Assembly (NCBI GenBank): GCA_002256345.1
Contig: NKIY01000001.1
Coordinates: 1 to 64,000, forward strand
Length of the DNA stretch: 64,000 nucleotides
Reading direction: 5' to 3'
DNA from: Bradyrhizobiaceae bacterium PARB1
Lineage (GTDB): Bacteria > Pseudomonadota > Alphaproteobacteria > Rhizobiales > Xanthobacteraceae
Part shown: piece after piece, positions 1-9,347 of the stretch
Layout: each line of letters opens with the position of its first letter
How positions within the stretch are numbered: position 1 is the stretch's first letter
Notes under the pieces: generated by a model
The model's database searches: none
What the model was told of the DNA's origin: nothing
The model's input: only the letters and a program-made list of their open reading frames with translations
Program-made: the position numbers and the translations under genes

Positions 1-471
1 TGCTGGGGCTCCGCCCTGGCCGGCGGTGCGGCCGCCGCCGCGCGGGGCGGTGCGGCCATGGCGGGTGGAGCCTCCACCGCCTACAGCCTCGGCGCCGCCG
101 GTCAGTCCGGCGCGTCAGGTGTCGCGTCGGGACTCGGCGGCGTCGCCCGTGCCGGCGCCAGCGCCGCGACTTCGCCGCTTCGCCGGGCCACCTCTCGCGC
201 CGCCGAGAGCATGCGTTCGAGTTTCAACGAGGGCGGCATGGCCGCCTTCGAGGCGACCGGAGGCTCCTCGACCAAGGGCACGATCGGTAGCGACGCCGCC
301 GATACAGCCTCGTCTTCATCCGGAGGGTCCGGCGGCGCCCCCGCCTGGGCCCGGCGCATGAAGCGCTCCCAGTCCCTGACGCACGGCGTCCAGGCCGCCG
401 CCCACGCCGTCCGCGCCGGCGATGCACACGGCGGCGGCTCTTCAGTCAACCTCGCCGAAAGTGACCGCTGA
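1..471 (+). CDS. trbL: TrbL, P-type conjugative transfer membrane protein (C-terminal part)
   Basis: Frame 1 is open from the first base to a TGA at 469-471, so only the last 156 residues are present. The segment is the Ala/Gly/Ser-rich hydrophilic tail that follows the membrane segments in TrbL, an inner-membrane channel component of the type IV secretion apparatus for conjugation (VirB6-like). The stop codon shares its final A with the ATG of trbF (TGATG), which signals translational coupling. The family call rests mostly on gene order, because this low-complexity tail is weakly diagnostic alone. Confidence 0.8.
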   Translation, partial: CWGSALAGGAAAAARGGAAMAGGASTAYSLGAAGQSGASGVASGLGGVARAGASAATSPLRRATSRAAESMRSSFNEGGMAAFEATGGSSTKGTIGSDAADTASSSSGGSGGAPAWARRMKRSQSLTHGVQAAAHAVRAGDAHGGGSSVNLAESDR

Positions 472-1154
472 TGTTCAAACGACCCTCCACCCATTACGGC
501 AAGGCGCCCGAGCCCGAGACGCCCTACCAACGCGCCGCCCAGGTCTGGGACGACCGCATCGGCGCGGCCCGCGTCCAGGCCAAGAACTGGCGCTTGATGG
601 CCTTCGGCTCGCTGATCCTGTCGGCGGGGTTTGCCTCCGCCCTGGTCTGGCAGTCGGCGCGCGGCACCATCGTGCCGTGGGTGGTGCAGGTTGATCGGCT
701 CGGCCAGTCGCAGGCCGTCGCGCCGGCGGTCGCCGACTATCGCCCGACCGATCCGCAGATCGCCTGGCATCTGGCGCGGTTCATCGAGCAGGTCCGCTCG
801 ATCCCCGCCGACGCCATCATCGTGCGGCAGAACTGGCTGCGCGCCTACGACTTCACCACCGATCGCGGCGCGATGGCGCTCAACGACTATGCGCGCTCGA
901 ACGACCCCTTCACCAAGGTCGGCACGCAGCAGATCGCGGTCGATGTCTCCAGTGTCATCCGCGCCTCGCCCGACAGCTTCCGCGTCGCCTGGACCGAGCG
1001 CCGCTATCAGGACGGTTCGCTCGCCGAGACCTCGCGCTGGACCGCTATCCTGACAATCGTCGTGCAGCCGCCACGCGACGCCGAGCGTCTGCGGAAGAAC
1101 CCGCTCGGCATCTTCGTCAACGCCATCAACTGGTCACGGGAGCTTGGGCAATGA
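471..1154 (+). CDS. trbF: TrbF, conjugal transfer protein (VirB8-like)
   Basis: 227 residues. A short cytoplasmic N-terminus (about residues 1-40) is followed by one membrane segment (about 42-64, ending in LVWQSA) and a periplasmic VirB8-type domain; the middle contains the RQNWLRAYDFTTDRGAMAL stretch characteristic of TrbF. VirB8-type proteins nucleate the mating-pair-formation channel at the inner membrane. The start overlaps the trbL stop by one base and the stop overlaps the trbG start (ATGA), so the genes are one tightly packed operon. Confidence 0.92.
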   Translation: MFKRPSTHYGKAPEPETPYQRAAQVWDDRIGAARVQAKNWRLMAFGSLILSAGFASALVWQSARGTIVPWVVQVDRLGQSQAVAPAVADYRPTDPQIAWHLARFIEQVRSIPADAIIVRQNWLRAYDFTTDRGAMALNDYARSNDPFTKVGTQQIAVDVSSVIRASPDSFRVAWTERRYQDGSLAETSRWTAILTIVVQPPRDAERLRKNPLGIFVNAINWSRELGQ

Positions 1155-2200
1155 AGCCGTCTTTCCGTAAAGCCGAAAACCCGGCCTTACCCGCAATCGC
1201 TAATCCGTCGTTCCGCACATCCGCCTTGCCGCTGGCCCTGCTCGCGGCGACGGTGCTCGCTGGCTGCGCCACCACGCAAAAGCCGCCCGAGATCGCCTAT
1301 GACGACGCCGCGCCGGCGACGATCGCGGTCGACCCGCCCGCGCCCATCACCGTGGTCGAACTTTCCCGTCCGCTGCCGCTGCCGGGCCAGATGAAACCGG
1401 TCGAACCGTCGCGTCGCGCCCCGGAGGCCACCGACCCGGCGGCACGGGTGAACCAGGCCAACGCCGCCGCCCGCGTCCAGCCCGTCCGCGACGGCTTCAT
1501 CAACGCTATGCAGGTCTATCCATACACCGGCGGAGCGCTCTATCAGGTCTATACCGCCGTCGGGCAGATCACCGACATCGCGCTCCAGCCCGGCGAGCAG
1601 CTCGTCGGCGCAGGCCCCGTCGCCGCCGGCGATACCGTGCGCTGGATCATTGGTGATACCGAAAGCGGCTCCGGTGCCTCGCGTCAGGTCCACATTCTGG
1701 TCAAGCCATCGCGCGCTGACCTGATGACCAACCTGATCATCAACACCAATCTGCGGACCTACCATATGGAACTGCGCTCGACCGAGCGGACGTATATGGC
1801 CTCGGTCTCCTGGCAGTATCCGCAGGATCAGCTCATCGCGCTGCGTCGGCAAAATGCCCAGGCGGAAGCCGCGCAGCCGGTCGCCTCTGGCGTCGATCTA
1901 GCCAACATCAACTTCCGCTATGCGATCGAGGGCGACCGAGCGCCGTGGCGGCCGCTGCGCGCCTACGACGATGGGCGGCAGGTGTTCATCGAGTTCCCGC
2001 GTGGCATCGCCCAAGGGGAAATGCCGCCGCTGTTTGTCGTCGGCCCGGAAGGCAACACCTCCGAACTGGTCAACTACCGCGTCCGCGGCCACCACATCAT
2101 CGTCGATCGCCTGTTCGCCGCCGCCGAGCTGCGGTTCGGCAATGGGAATTCCCAAAGGCGCGTCCGCATCGTGCGCACCGACGGGAGGCCGACCTCGTGA
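1151..2200 (+). CDS. trbG: TrbG, conjugal transfer outer-membrane complex protein (VirB9-like), lipoprotein
   Basis: 349 residues. The N-terminus has a basic stretch, a hydrophobic segment and a lipobox (TVLAGC, Cys at about residue 39), indicating a lipoprotein signal; the mature protein is a VirB9/TrbG domain (the segments GALYQVYTAVGQITDIALQ and NLIINTNLRTYHMELRST are typical). VirB9-type proteins form the outer-membrane core of the T4SS with the TrbI/VirB10 protein encoded next. The start overlaps trbF by four bases and the stop overlaps trbI (GTGA). A lipobox in the VirB9 member is notable because VirB7 normally supplies the lipoprotein. Confidence 0.92.
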   Translation: MKPSFRKAENPALPAIANPSFRTSALPLALLAATVLAGCATTQKPPEIAYDDAAPATIAVDPPAPITVVELSRPLPLPGQMKPVEPSRRAPEATDPAARVNQANAAARVQPVRDGFINAMQVYPYTGGALYQVYTAVGQITDIALQPGEQLVGAGPVAAGDTVRWIIGDTESGSGASRQVHILVKPSRADLMTNLIINTNLRTYHMELRSTERTYMASVSWQYPQDQLIALRRQNAQAEAAQPVASGVDLANINFRYAIEGDRAPWRPLRAYDDGRQVFIEFPRGIAQGEMPPLFVVGPEGNTSELVNYRVRGHHIIVDRLFAAAELRFGNGNSQRRVRIVRTDGRPTS

Positions 2201-3414
2201 GCGAGCCTGAGCCCCGGAAGGAGGACGAGGATGCGCCACTCGGCGGATCGGTCGCGGACGCGGCCGCCCCGATGCGGCTTCGCGGCGAGGCGCCGCGCGT
2301 CACCCGACTGTCGCGAAAGGCGCTGGCCGGAATCGGCGTGGTCGCCAGTGTCGGCCTCGGCGGTGCCTTGATCTACGCTCTCCAGACCCGTGATGGCTCC
2401 GGGCCGAGAGAGGAACTCTATTCGACTGAGAACCGCTCAACAGCCGACGGGCTGGCCGGTCTGCCCCGCGACTATAGCGGGGTGCCGCGGTTGGGGCCGT
2501 CGCTTCCGGGCGATTTGGGACGTCCGATGCTCGATGCTCAGAATCGCGGCCAGCCGGTCCCGGCGCCCGGTATCGCCACGCCTAATCCTGGGATCAGCGC
2601 CGAAGAGCAGCGGCGGCTTCAGGAGATCGAGGCGGCGCGAACGAGCAAGATGTTCGCCGGGACCGAGAGTCGCACCATATCCGTGCCGGGTGTCGCACCG
2701 GAGGTCGCCGCGCCGCCGCCGTTGCCCAATCTCACCGGCCTCGGGCTCGCGCCGCCGCCTGCGACGCCATCCGCCCAGGATCGGCAGCTCGCCTTCCTCA
2801 ACGCCGCCGCCGACCGGCGCACCGTCGCGCCTGATCGGGTAACGGCGCCGGCGTCCCCGAACGTCCTCCAGGCCGGAGCGGTCATCGCGGCCGCGCTGAT
2901 CACCGGCATCCGCTCCGATCTGCCAGGGCAGATAACCGCGCAGGTGACGGAGAACGTCTATGACAGCCCGACCGGCCGCATCCTGCTCGTGCCGCAAGGC
3001 ACGCGCCTGATCGGTCAGTATGACAACGGCGTCGGTTTCGGTCAGCGCCGGGTGCTATTGGTGTGGAACCGCCTCATCCTGCCGAACGGCCGCTCGATAG
3101 TGCTCGAGCGCCAACCGGGCGCGGACACCGAAGGATACGCCGGCTTGGAGGACGGGGTCGACTATCATTGGTGGGACCTCGCCAAGGCCGCCGCGCTGTC
3201 GACATTGCTTGGCATTGGCGCGGAGTTGGCTACCGACGACAATGATCGTCTGGTGCAGGCAATCCGCGACGGCGGGCAATCGACGATCAATGACGCCGGC
3301 CAGCAGATCGTGCGGCGGCAGCTGAACATCGCGCCCACGCTGACGATCCGGCCGGGTTTCCCGGTTCGGGTCATCGTCACGCGCGACCTCGTCCTCGAAC
3401 CCTATGGAGGTTGA
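2197..3414 (+). CDS. trbI: TrbI, conjugal transfer protein (VirB10-like)
   Basis: 405 residues from a GTG at 2197 that overlaps the trbG stop (GTGA), with a GGGAGG sequence upstream; the frame is open further upstream but that part overlaps trbG. Layout: cytoplasmic N-terminus, one membrane segment (about residues 37-57, ALAGIGVVASVGLGGALIYA), a Pro-rich linker (about 100-220), then the VirB10 C-terminal domain (LQAGAVIAAALITGIRSDLPG onward to LDLAPT-like end). VirB10 proteins bridge inner and outer membranes and transmit energy to the channel. Family length and domain order look complete. Confidence 0.93.
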   Translation: MSEPEPRKEDEDAPLGGSVADAAAPMRLRGEAPRVTRLSRKALAGIGVVASVGLGGALIYALQTRDGSGPREELYSTENRSTADGLAGLPRDYSGVPRLGPSLPGDLGRPMLDAQNRGQPVPAPGIATPNPGISAEEQRRLQEIEAARTSKMFAGTESRTISVPGVAPEVAAPPPLPNLTGLGLAPPPATPSAQDRQLAFLNAAADRRTVAPDRVTAPASPNVLQAGAVIAAALITGIRSDLPGQITAQVTENVYDSPTGRILLVPQGTRLIGQYDNGVGFGQRRVLLVWNRLILPNGRSIVLERQPGADTEGYAGLEDGVDYHWWDLAKAAALSTLLGIGAELATDDNDRLVQAIRDGGQSTINDAGQQIVRRQLNIAPTLTIRPGFPVRVIVTRDLVLEPYGG

Positions 3415-3416
3415 AA

Positions 3417-3635
3417 ATGGCGAAGCTAAAGCTCGGCGCGCTCGATGACGACAAGCCAGTAAAGGTGTCGCTTGAGGTGCCAGCCGCGGTGCATCGGGAC
3501 TTGGTGGCCTACGCCGAGGTGCTCGCTGTCGAGACCGGGCGACCAGTGGGCGACCCGGTCAAACTCATCATTCCGATGGTCCAGCGCTTTATCGCCACCG
3601 ATCGCGGGTTTTCAAGAGCTCGAAGTGCCCGGTGA
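3417..3635 (+). CDS. DUF2274 domain protein at the end of the trb operon
   Basis: 72 residues. ATG at 3417 is preferred over the in-frame TTG at 3411 because GGAGG (3406-3410) sits six bases before the ATG. The protein resembles the small DUF2274 proteins that regularly follow trbI in proteobacterial ICEs (KVSLEVPAAVHRDLVAYAEVL, PVGDPVKLIIPMVQRFIATD). The pattern suggests a small helical, ribbon-helix-helix-like fold, possibly a regulator, but the function is not established. It ends six bases before the convergent LysR gene. Confidence 0.85.
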   Translation: MAKLKLGALDDDKPVKVSLEVPAAVHRDLVAYAEVLAVETGRPVGDPVKLIIPMVQRFIATDRGFSRARSAR

Positions 3636-3641
3636 TATCGA

Positions 3642-4574
3642 TCAGCCCACAAATCCATAAATTGGCAGGCCCAAGCAGAGAAGCACACTCGGCAGCAGGC
3701 TCCTGGACATTGTTCTAGCGAGGCTAAGCAATCGTCTGAGCGCGGGGTTGTCGTTTTTCGATGACCAGATCGCGCAGAAGGGCAGGATTTCGTCCTTGAT
3801 CTGACGGTAGATGACACCCGGGAATCTTGCGGCTCCGGCCGCTTCATGAACGAGCGTTAGGCCTTGGCCCATCGCAACGAGATGCATTAGATTATCCCTA
3901 CCGACGCGAAGCCGCGCGATGCTTGGATGGTGCCCGAGATCGCCGAGATGCTTGACGAGATAGTCATAAATTTCCGGCCCCGGGTCGTCCTCGCTGAGAA
4001 TGAAGTGCCGGTCGCGAAGATGCATCCAGTTGAGTGTACGCAGCGACGCGAGTTCATGCTTGCTCGGCATGACCGCCAAGACCCGCTCGTTCCATAGGTG
4101 AGCCACATCGCAACCTTCGGCGACGGGCTGTCCCGTCAGAAAAGCGATATCCAGATGAAGACGCTGGACGGCGGCAATGTGCGCAGCGGGACCGCCCTCG
4201 ATCAGGTCAGGTCGAACACCTGGATTAGCGCTGACATAGGCGCGCAGCAGATCGGGCAGGAATCCGGAGGCGAGCGACGTGAAGATCCCAATTCTAACGG
4301 TGCCGGCCTCGCCGCGTCCGAAGGACCCAGCATCGGCAGCTGCGCGCTCGATTTCATTCAATGCCCGAAGCGCGCGATACAAAAATCGCTGGCCAGCGTA
4401 CGTGAGACGGACGCCGCCATGATGGCGAATGAAAAGAGCCACGCCTACCTCGTCCTCTAGGTCGCGGATACGTCGGCTGACTGCGGATTCGCGAATGTCG
4501 AGCGCAATTGCCGCGCGACGAAAGCTGCCACGCTCTGCGGCTGCGACGACGTATCGGAGATGGCGCAATTCCAT
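3642..4574 (-). CDS. LysR-family transcriptional regulator
   Basis: 310 residues from the ATG at 4574 (MELRHLRYVV), which aligns with the usual LysR N-terminus; the longer in-frame extension to 4682 is Arg-rich and unlikely to be translated. The N-terminal winged HTH (about 1-60: FRRAAIALDIRESAVSRRIRDLEDEVGVALF) is followed by a substrate-binding domain (about 90-290, DIAFLTGQPVAEGCDVAHLW and ALVHEAAG-like segments). It is convergent with the trb operon. LysR genes of this kind commonly sit beside trbI/DUF2274 in ICEs; target and ligand are unknown. Confidence 0.88.
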   Translation of the reverse strand: MELRHLRYVVAAAERGSFRRAAIALDIRESAVSRRIRDLEDEVGVALFIRHHGGVRLTYAGQRFLYRALRALNEIERAAADAGSFGRGEAGTVRIGIFTSLASGFLPDLLRAYVSANPGVRPDLIEGGPAAHIAAVQRLHLDIAFLTGQPVAEGCDVAHLWNERVLAVMPSKHELASLRTLNWMHLRDRHFILSEDDPGPEIYDYLVKHLGDLGHHPSIARLRVGRDNLMHLVAMGQGLTLVHEAAGAARFPGVIYRQIKDEILPFCAIWSSKNDNPALRRLLSLARTMSRSLLPSVLLCLGLPIYGFVG

Positions 4575-4738
4575 GACGCTACTGCTGTGCCTTCGGTTGG
4601 CGCTCGGCTTCACGCGTTGAGCACTGTGACGCGGCCGACTTGTGTAGGTAGCCCGGGCGCTCGCTCGATCAGGCGCTCGCACCGCGAGGTATGCTCAGCG
4701 CCGTCCCGCCCGGTGCCTTATTGAGTACGACGTAGCTC

Positions 4739-4987
4739 TTATGTATCCGCGCGCGCGCTCGACGAAGCGTCCGGGGCTTCAAGATACAATCTGACAGACG
4801 CCTCACATCGCGCACTAAGCACGTGCCGTAACACCTCGAGGTCATTCATGATCTGTATCGGATCCTGATCGATAGCCGATCGCAACGCGTCCTTGAGCCA
4901 GGGGCTCATGCGCGGATGAGCAAGTACCCACTCAATCTGCCGCTCAGCCTCGCGCAGCTCATTACTGGACGGCACGGACATACCCAT
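4739..4987 (-). CDS. Conserved small hypothetical protein, last gene of the dab unit
   Basis: 82 residues, acidic and helical in appearance, with no signal peptide or membrane segment (ELREAERQIEWVLAHP, SPWLKDALRSAIDQDP, NDLEVLRHVLSARCEA). A strong ribosome site (AAAGGAGGT) stands seven bases before the ATG, so it is very likely a real gene. It begins 28 bases after the DUF6671 gene in the same direction and probably belongs to the same transcript. I do not recognise the family. Confidence 0.7.
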   Translation of the reverse strand: MGMSVPSSNELREAERQIEWVLAHPRMSPWLKDALRSAIDQDPIQIMNDLEVLRHVLSARCEASVRLYLEAPDASSSARADT

Positions 4988-5014
4988 TCGAACCTCCTTT
5001 CTCGGATCACGGCG

Positions 5015-5878
5015 TCACGGGTTGCATCCACTGCACTGCCCGGGATCCGCGGTTGTTGCTGGTGCCAGGCGCTCGATCCGGTGGCCACAAGCCGCGCAGG
5101 ACAGCACCTCCGCCTTGATCGCCAAGGTCGGCTCGCCGCACCATGAACAGGGCAAACCGACGAGGCGCTCGGTCACGGCGAAACCGGGCGCTGCGCAAAC
5201 CGGGCACGGGCTGCGGAACCGACGGACCAGGTCGAGGGTCGCTCGCTTGATGGCCCGCATGCGCGTCGGATTGCGGTGCGCGCGCATGTCGGTCTCTACA
5301 AAGCCCGCGCCGCACATCCCGATCACCTGCGTGACGGCATTTTCGAGGTCCTCCGCGTTGCGGATATTCTTGATCAGCGCGCGAGCCGGCGCCGGCTGGC
5401 CGTCGATGGCGCCCATGACGATCACGCCGTGCTCAGGGAACTGCGCGCGGTCCGCGAAGGCGCGGGCCGCACCCACGTCCGATACAACCGCGTGGCTGAA
5501 GTTCGTGGTCGGACTCGCATGATGCCCGATCAGTTCGAGGCCGGAGGCGCGGTCGGCGAGAACCACGATCTCACGGGCGAACGGGAGGAATGGAATGTAG
5601 GGGTGCGGACCGAAACTGCCTTCGCTGGCCAACGCCACCTGGGCGTCGGGCGCGTCTGCGAACGCCGCTGCGATCTTGGCGCGCGCCGCATCGAGCTGCG
5701 AGCCGGTCCGCTCGACGTCCCGGCTAAAGGTGCCGAAGCGGTCGGTATCGATGCTATCGCTCACCCGGACCCGCAGGCCGAGCGCGCGCTCAAGCAATGG
5801 AGCGATCACCCGCTCCTTGCCGTGCATCGTCGCGAGCACCGCCGGCTCTTGCCTGTAGGGTCGGGGCGCGCTGGCCAT
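5015..5878 (-). CDS. DUF6671 family protein with C-terminal zinc ribbons
   Basis: 287 residues. An N-terminal domain (about 1-210) with the segments ATMHGKERVIAPLLE, DTDRFGTFSRDVERTG and ASEGSFGPHP matches my memory of the DUF6671 family, of unknown function and also present in cyanobacteria. The C-terminus has four Cys pairs (CPVC, CSWC, CAAC, CSGC), read as two zinc ribbons. Its ATG is two bases after the stop of the cysD-like gene, so it is in the dabB-dabA-cysD unit. No reaction can be assigned; the conserved acidic/His motifs could be a catalytic pocket. The gene context suggests an accessory role with the carbon or sulfur activities of the operon. Confidence 0.75.
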   Translation of the reverse strand: MASAPRPYRQEPAVLATMHGKERVIAPLLERALGLRVRVSDSIDTDRFGTFSRDVERTGSQLDAARAKIAAAFADAPDAQVALASEGSFGPHPYIPFLPFAREIVVLADRASGLELIGHHASPTTNFSHAVVSDVGAARAFADRAQFPEHGVIVMGAIDGQPAPARALIKNIRNAEDLENAVTQVIGMCGAGFVETDMRAHRNPTRMRAIKRATLDLVRRFRSPCPVCAAPGFAVTERLVGLPCSWCGEPTLAIKAEVLSCAACGHRIERLAPATTADPGQCSGCNP

Positions 5879-5880
5879 CG

Positions 5881-6786
5881 CTAGAAATACCCCTCGCGCT
5901 TCTTCTGCTCGAGCGAGCCGCCGTCCTCACCGTCGCTGATCCGGCCCTGACGCTCGGAGCCCGAGGCCGCCAGTGTCTCCCGAACCACGGAATTGAGGTC
6001 GGTCGCCTCCGATTCGACCGCCGCGGTGACCGGCCAGCAGCCGAGAGTGCGGAAGCGCACCGTCATTGTTTCGACGATCTCGCCGGCCCGCAGCCGCATG
6101 CGAGGTTCGTCATCGACCACGATCAGTCCGCCGCCGCGCTCGACCACCGGTCTCGGCATCGCGAAGTAGAGCGGCGCGAGCGCGATGTTGTGAGTGAGCG
6201 CGTAAGTCCAGAGGTCGATCTCGGTCCAGTTGGAGAGCGGGAAGACGCGCGCCGACTGGTTCTTGCCGAGCCGGGTGTTGTACAAGCGCCAGAGCTCGGG
6301 ACGCTGCTGGCGGGGTTCCCAGACATGCCCCGCGCCGCGAACGGAAAAGACCCGCTCCTTGGCCCGCGATTTTTCCTCGTCACGGCGGGCGCCGCCGAAG
6401 ACGATATCATAGCCGCCCTGGTCGAGTGCGGCCTTCAGCGGCTCGGTGCGCATCGCCAGCGTGTAGCGGTCGCCATGATCGAAGGGGTTGAGCCCCGCGG
6501 CGCGACCTTCCTCATTGGCGTGGACGATCAGCTCAAACCCGTGCTCGCGCGCGAAGGCATCGCGGAAGTCGAGCAGCGACCGAAATTCCCAGGTCGAGTC
6601 GATGTGGAGCAGCGGAAACGGCGGGGGACCGGGATAGAAGGCGCGCAGGGCGAGATGCGCCATCACGGTCGAGTCCTTGCCCGCCGAGAACAGCATGACC
6701 GGCTTGCGCGCTTCGGCTACCGCTTCGCGCAGGATATGGATCGCCTCGGATTCGAGCCGCGCCAGATGCGAGAGCCGCGCGGTCAT
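5881..6786 (-). CDS. cysD: CysD-like sulfate adenylyltransferase subunit 2 (ATP pyrophosphatase)
   Basis: 301 residues. The PP-loop SAGKDS is at residues 34-39, followed by [41 protein letters not shown] and the C-terminal [13 protein letters not shown], all hallmarks of CysD. CysD makes adenosine phosphosulfate from ATP and sulfate together with the GTPase CysN. The start was set at 6786 because its ATG overlaps the dabA stop (ATGA); a start at 6801 would lie inside dabA. No cysN or cysH is encoded nearby, which is odd for a two-subunit enzyme, so it may work with a chromosomal CysN or have a different adenylylating role in this operon. Confidence 0.9.
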   Translation of the reverse strand: MTARLSHLARLESEAIHILREAVAEARKPVMLFSAGKDSTVMAHLALRAFYPGPPPFPLLHIDSTWEFRSLLDFRDAFAREHGFELIVHANEEGRAAGLNPFDHGDRYTLAMRTEPLKAALDQGGYDIVFGGARRDEEKSRAKERVFSVRGAGHVWEPRQQRPELWRLYNTRLGKNQSARVFPLSNWTEIDLWTYALTHNIALAPLYFAMPRPVVERGGGLIVVDDEPRMRLRAGEIVETMTVRFRTLGCWPVTAAVESEATDLNSVVRETLAASGSERQGRISDGEDGGSLEQKKREGYF

Positions 6787-9347
6787 TCGACAGCATCCCA
6801 CAACAGACCGCCGGCGTAGCGGCGGATCGTTCGGCCGTCCTCATCGATCCGGAACAGATGCACCCAGCCATTGTCGACGAGTTCGCGAACGCCGCCATGG
6901 GCGGCGATCATCTGGCTGAGCACCTCTTCGGGCGCTTCGATGAAGACGTTGAGCCGCAGCGGCTCATGGACGAACCGTGTGCCGTCATGCACCGACTGCC
7001 AGGGCAGCCCGACCTTCAGGTCACCGGAATTGCCTTCCAGCACGCCCAATTGCCCGACGACGTTGTGGAGCACCTTGTTGCCGCTGCCGAAGGCGCGGTT
7101 GTTCACGGTCGAGCCGTAATATTGCAGGTTGATCCAGCTCGCGACGACCATCGGCGCGGTCATGATCAGTTCGAGAACGCCGAACCCGTCGTCCTTGCGC
7201 CACTCATAGTCATGGAGGAACGCGCGGCCGCCGAGGTCGAGCCCGCGGGTGCGTTCGCGCGGCGCGGCGATGAACGCGGCGTTGCCGGCGAGACCCCATT
7301 CGGGGCGAACCTGCGCCCAATCGCGGCTGCGGGCCTTCACCGCATGATCTATGTCCGCGGTCTGCTTGACGCCGAGTAGCAGCGCTCGCTCGGCGCGTGC
7401 CAAGGACGAGGCTTTGGCGAGCGCAACGCGCAGACCGGCCAGATCACCGGCGTGCGAAATGGGCAATCCGTCGGCATCGAAGATGCGGACCTCGTCGGTC
7501 GTCGTATCGTGCAGGCAGCCGAGGAACCACGTATCCTCAGGGATAACGATCCCCTTGTCGGCAAGGCCGGTGCGGACGCCGGAATCGTTGAGAATGGCGG
7601 CGGCGACGCGCGCGTTCGCCTCACCGGTATGGCCGCCGCACGCGCCGCAATCGAGCCCCGAGGCGTGCGGGTTGTTGACGGTCGTGCTGCCATGTCCGGT
7701 AAGCAGCACCAGCCGCGCGAACCCTTCAGTCATCGACATCGCGCGCAGCACCGCCTCGGCCATGGCGACGCGCTGTTCGTCGTCGAAACCGGTGAGCCGG
7801 CCGCCGACCATGCTCGTCTTAAGACGCGGCCCGATGCGGCCGATGATGCTTGCGTCGAGACCGTCAGTGTTCGGGTCGGTGACCGTGCGGGTCAGCCGCG
7901 CGCTGTCGCCGACGAGCTTGCCGGCGAACAGCAATCCCGCCGTCTCGACATAGGTGAACGAGGACACCGCCGAGAGCTTGAACGCCTTCCACGCCTTGGT
8001 CGCGCGGCGGCGCAGCAGGCGCAGGTTGAGTATCTCCGATTCCTCGGCCTGGGTGGCTCCGGCGACAGCCTCGCACACGATGAAGGCTGGCTTCAGCAAC
8101 ACCGGGCACTGCGCGCCGCCGGTGTCGCGACCGATCGGCACGTATTCGATCGGGAAGCCGAAGAAGCCGGCGAAGCCAATCGTCTCGGCCTCGGGACAGA
8201 CGGTTTCGAACGCGCGCCGATAGACCTCGGAGCGGACGTCGATGCAGAACGCCGCCTGGAACATCGGGCGGATTTTAGCCGGATGCGCCGCCGGTGTTGT
8301 GAGGTGCTGCGCCATTCGCGCCAGCAAGCGCCGCCGGTATGCGGCCTCATAGGCTTCGTGGAGGATCAGATCGAGCGCGAGCTCGGGATCGTCGCCCAGC
8401 CGCTCGTCTTCGGGCAGAGTGGCCGCCGCGGCCATTGCCTTGCTCCAGGCTGCCCTGAAGTCCGGATCGACGCGCTCGAGGAACAGCGCATAGCCCCACA
8501 CGACCCGAACCGCGAGCAGCTCCACCAGCGTGTCGTCGCCGCGCCCGTAGAGCGCATTGTCCCAGACGAGGTAGCGCGCATAGGCTGCCCAGCCGCCAAT
8601 ATCGATCAGCGCGCGGTGCAGATAATCCTCGACCGCGCGCTCAGGAATGCCGAGCGCCGCAACGACCGCGGCGATCGCATCACGCGGGTCGTCGGGCATC
8701 GACGCGACGGCCTGGCGGAAGCCCTTGATCCCCATCGTCTCGGGATTGCGGTCGAACCGCATCGCCGTACGCCAGGCGGCATAGGGAGGCAAAGCGCGCG
8801 CTGGCAGCTTCCAGGCGGCCTGGCCTTCATCGAAATAGGCCGCGCACCATTTGGAGATCTCGTCGATCATGAAGGCCGTGCGCGAAGCCTGACGGTCACC
8901 CGCCGCCAAGCCGTCGAGGGTTTCGGCGACGGTCGCGACCACGGCCTTCGGCCGGCCATTCCTGACCGGTTCGTGTGCGGCCGCCCGGCGCAGCGAAGCG
9001 GTGTCCCTCGCCAGCGGCGAGAGACCCGATGTTGCGGCTATGCCCGCCGCGAGGTCGCGGTCTTCGATCAGTCCTGCCGCTAGCGCCTCGCGGTAAAAAG
9101 CGCGCGGCATCAGCATATCGACCCCGGCCACCCGCTTCAGCGTCGCGCAGGTCGCCGCGAAGCTCTGGTCGCTGAACCCGAGGAACGGATTGACCGCGAC
9201 GAAATGCTTGAGCGGCCATAGCGGCGCGATCTTGTTGCAGGCGCGGTCTATCGCGGGGTCGATCGTCAGCTGTTCAGGGCTCATCGAGGGCGGCTCGGTG
9301 GCCGCGTGGCCTGGCGGATCAATCGCAATGGCGACGGTGTGGCTCAT
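6783..9347 (-). CDS. dabA: DabA, inorganic carbon transporter subunit (DUF2309, carbonic-anhydrase-like)
   Basis: 854 residues. DabA forms a membrane-associated complex with DabB that takes up inorganic carbon, thought to hydrate CO2 unidirectionally using the ion gradient. The zinc-site residues are all present: Cys368 and Asp370 (FCIDVRSE), His552 (TGHGS) and Cys567 (LDCGACGG), with the same 2- and 15-residue spacings as in characterised DabA. The start at 9347 overlaps the dabB stop (ATGA); the frame is open further upstream to 10013, but that region is dabB in another frame. The stop overlaps the cysD-like start. Family length is normal. Confidence 0.95.
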   Translation of the reverse strand: MSHTVAIAIDPPGHAATEPPSMSPEQLTIDPAIDRACNKIAPLWPLKHFVAVNPFLGFSDQSFAATCATLKRVAGVDMLMPRAFYREALAAGLIEDRDLAAGIAATSGLSPLARDTASLRRAAAHEPVRNGRPKAVVATVAETLDGLAAGDRQASRTAFMIDEISKWCAAYFDEGQAAWKLPARALPPYAAWRTAMRFDRNPETMGIKGFRQAVASMPDDPRDAIAAVVAALGIPERAVEDYLHRALIDIGGWAAYARYLVWDNALYGRGDDTLVELLAVRVVWGYALFLERVDPDFRAAWSKAMAAAATLPEDERLGDDPELALDLILHEAYEAAYRRRLLARMAQHLTTPAAHPAKIRPMFQAAFCIDVRSEVYRRAFETVCPEAETIGFAGFFGFPIEYVPIGRDTGGAQCPVLLKPAFIVCEAVAGATQAEESEILNLRLLRRRATKAWKAFKLSAVSSFTYVETAGLLFAGKLVGDSARLTRTVTDPNTDGLDASIIGRIGPRLKTSMVGGRLTGFDDEQRVAMAEAVLRAMSMTEGFARLVLLTGHGSTTVNNPHASGLDCGACGGHTGEANARVAAAILNDSGVRTGLADKGIVIPEDTWFLGCLHDTTTDEVRIFDADGLPISHAGDLAGLRVALAKASSLARAERALLLGVKQTADIDHAVKARSRDWAQVRPEWGLAGNAAFIAAPRERTRGLDLGGRAFLHDYEWRKDDGFGVLELIMTAPMVVASWINLQYYGSTVNNRAFGSGNKVLHNVVGQLGVLEGNSGDLKVGLPWQSVHDGTRFVHEPLRLNVFIEAPEEVLSQMIAAHGGVRELVDNGWVHLFRIDEDGRTIRRYAGGLLWDAVE

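Noticed and set aside
7452-9083. Long plus-strand open frame opposite dabA (543 codons)
   Set aside because: Antisense shadow of a high-GC gene with no protein-family features or ribosome site.
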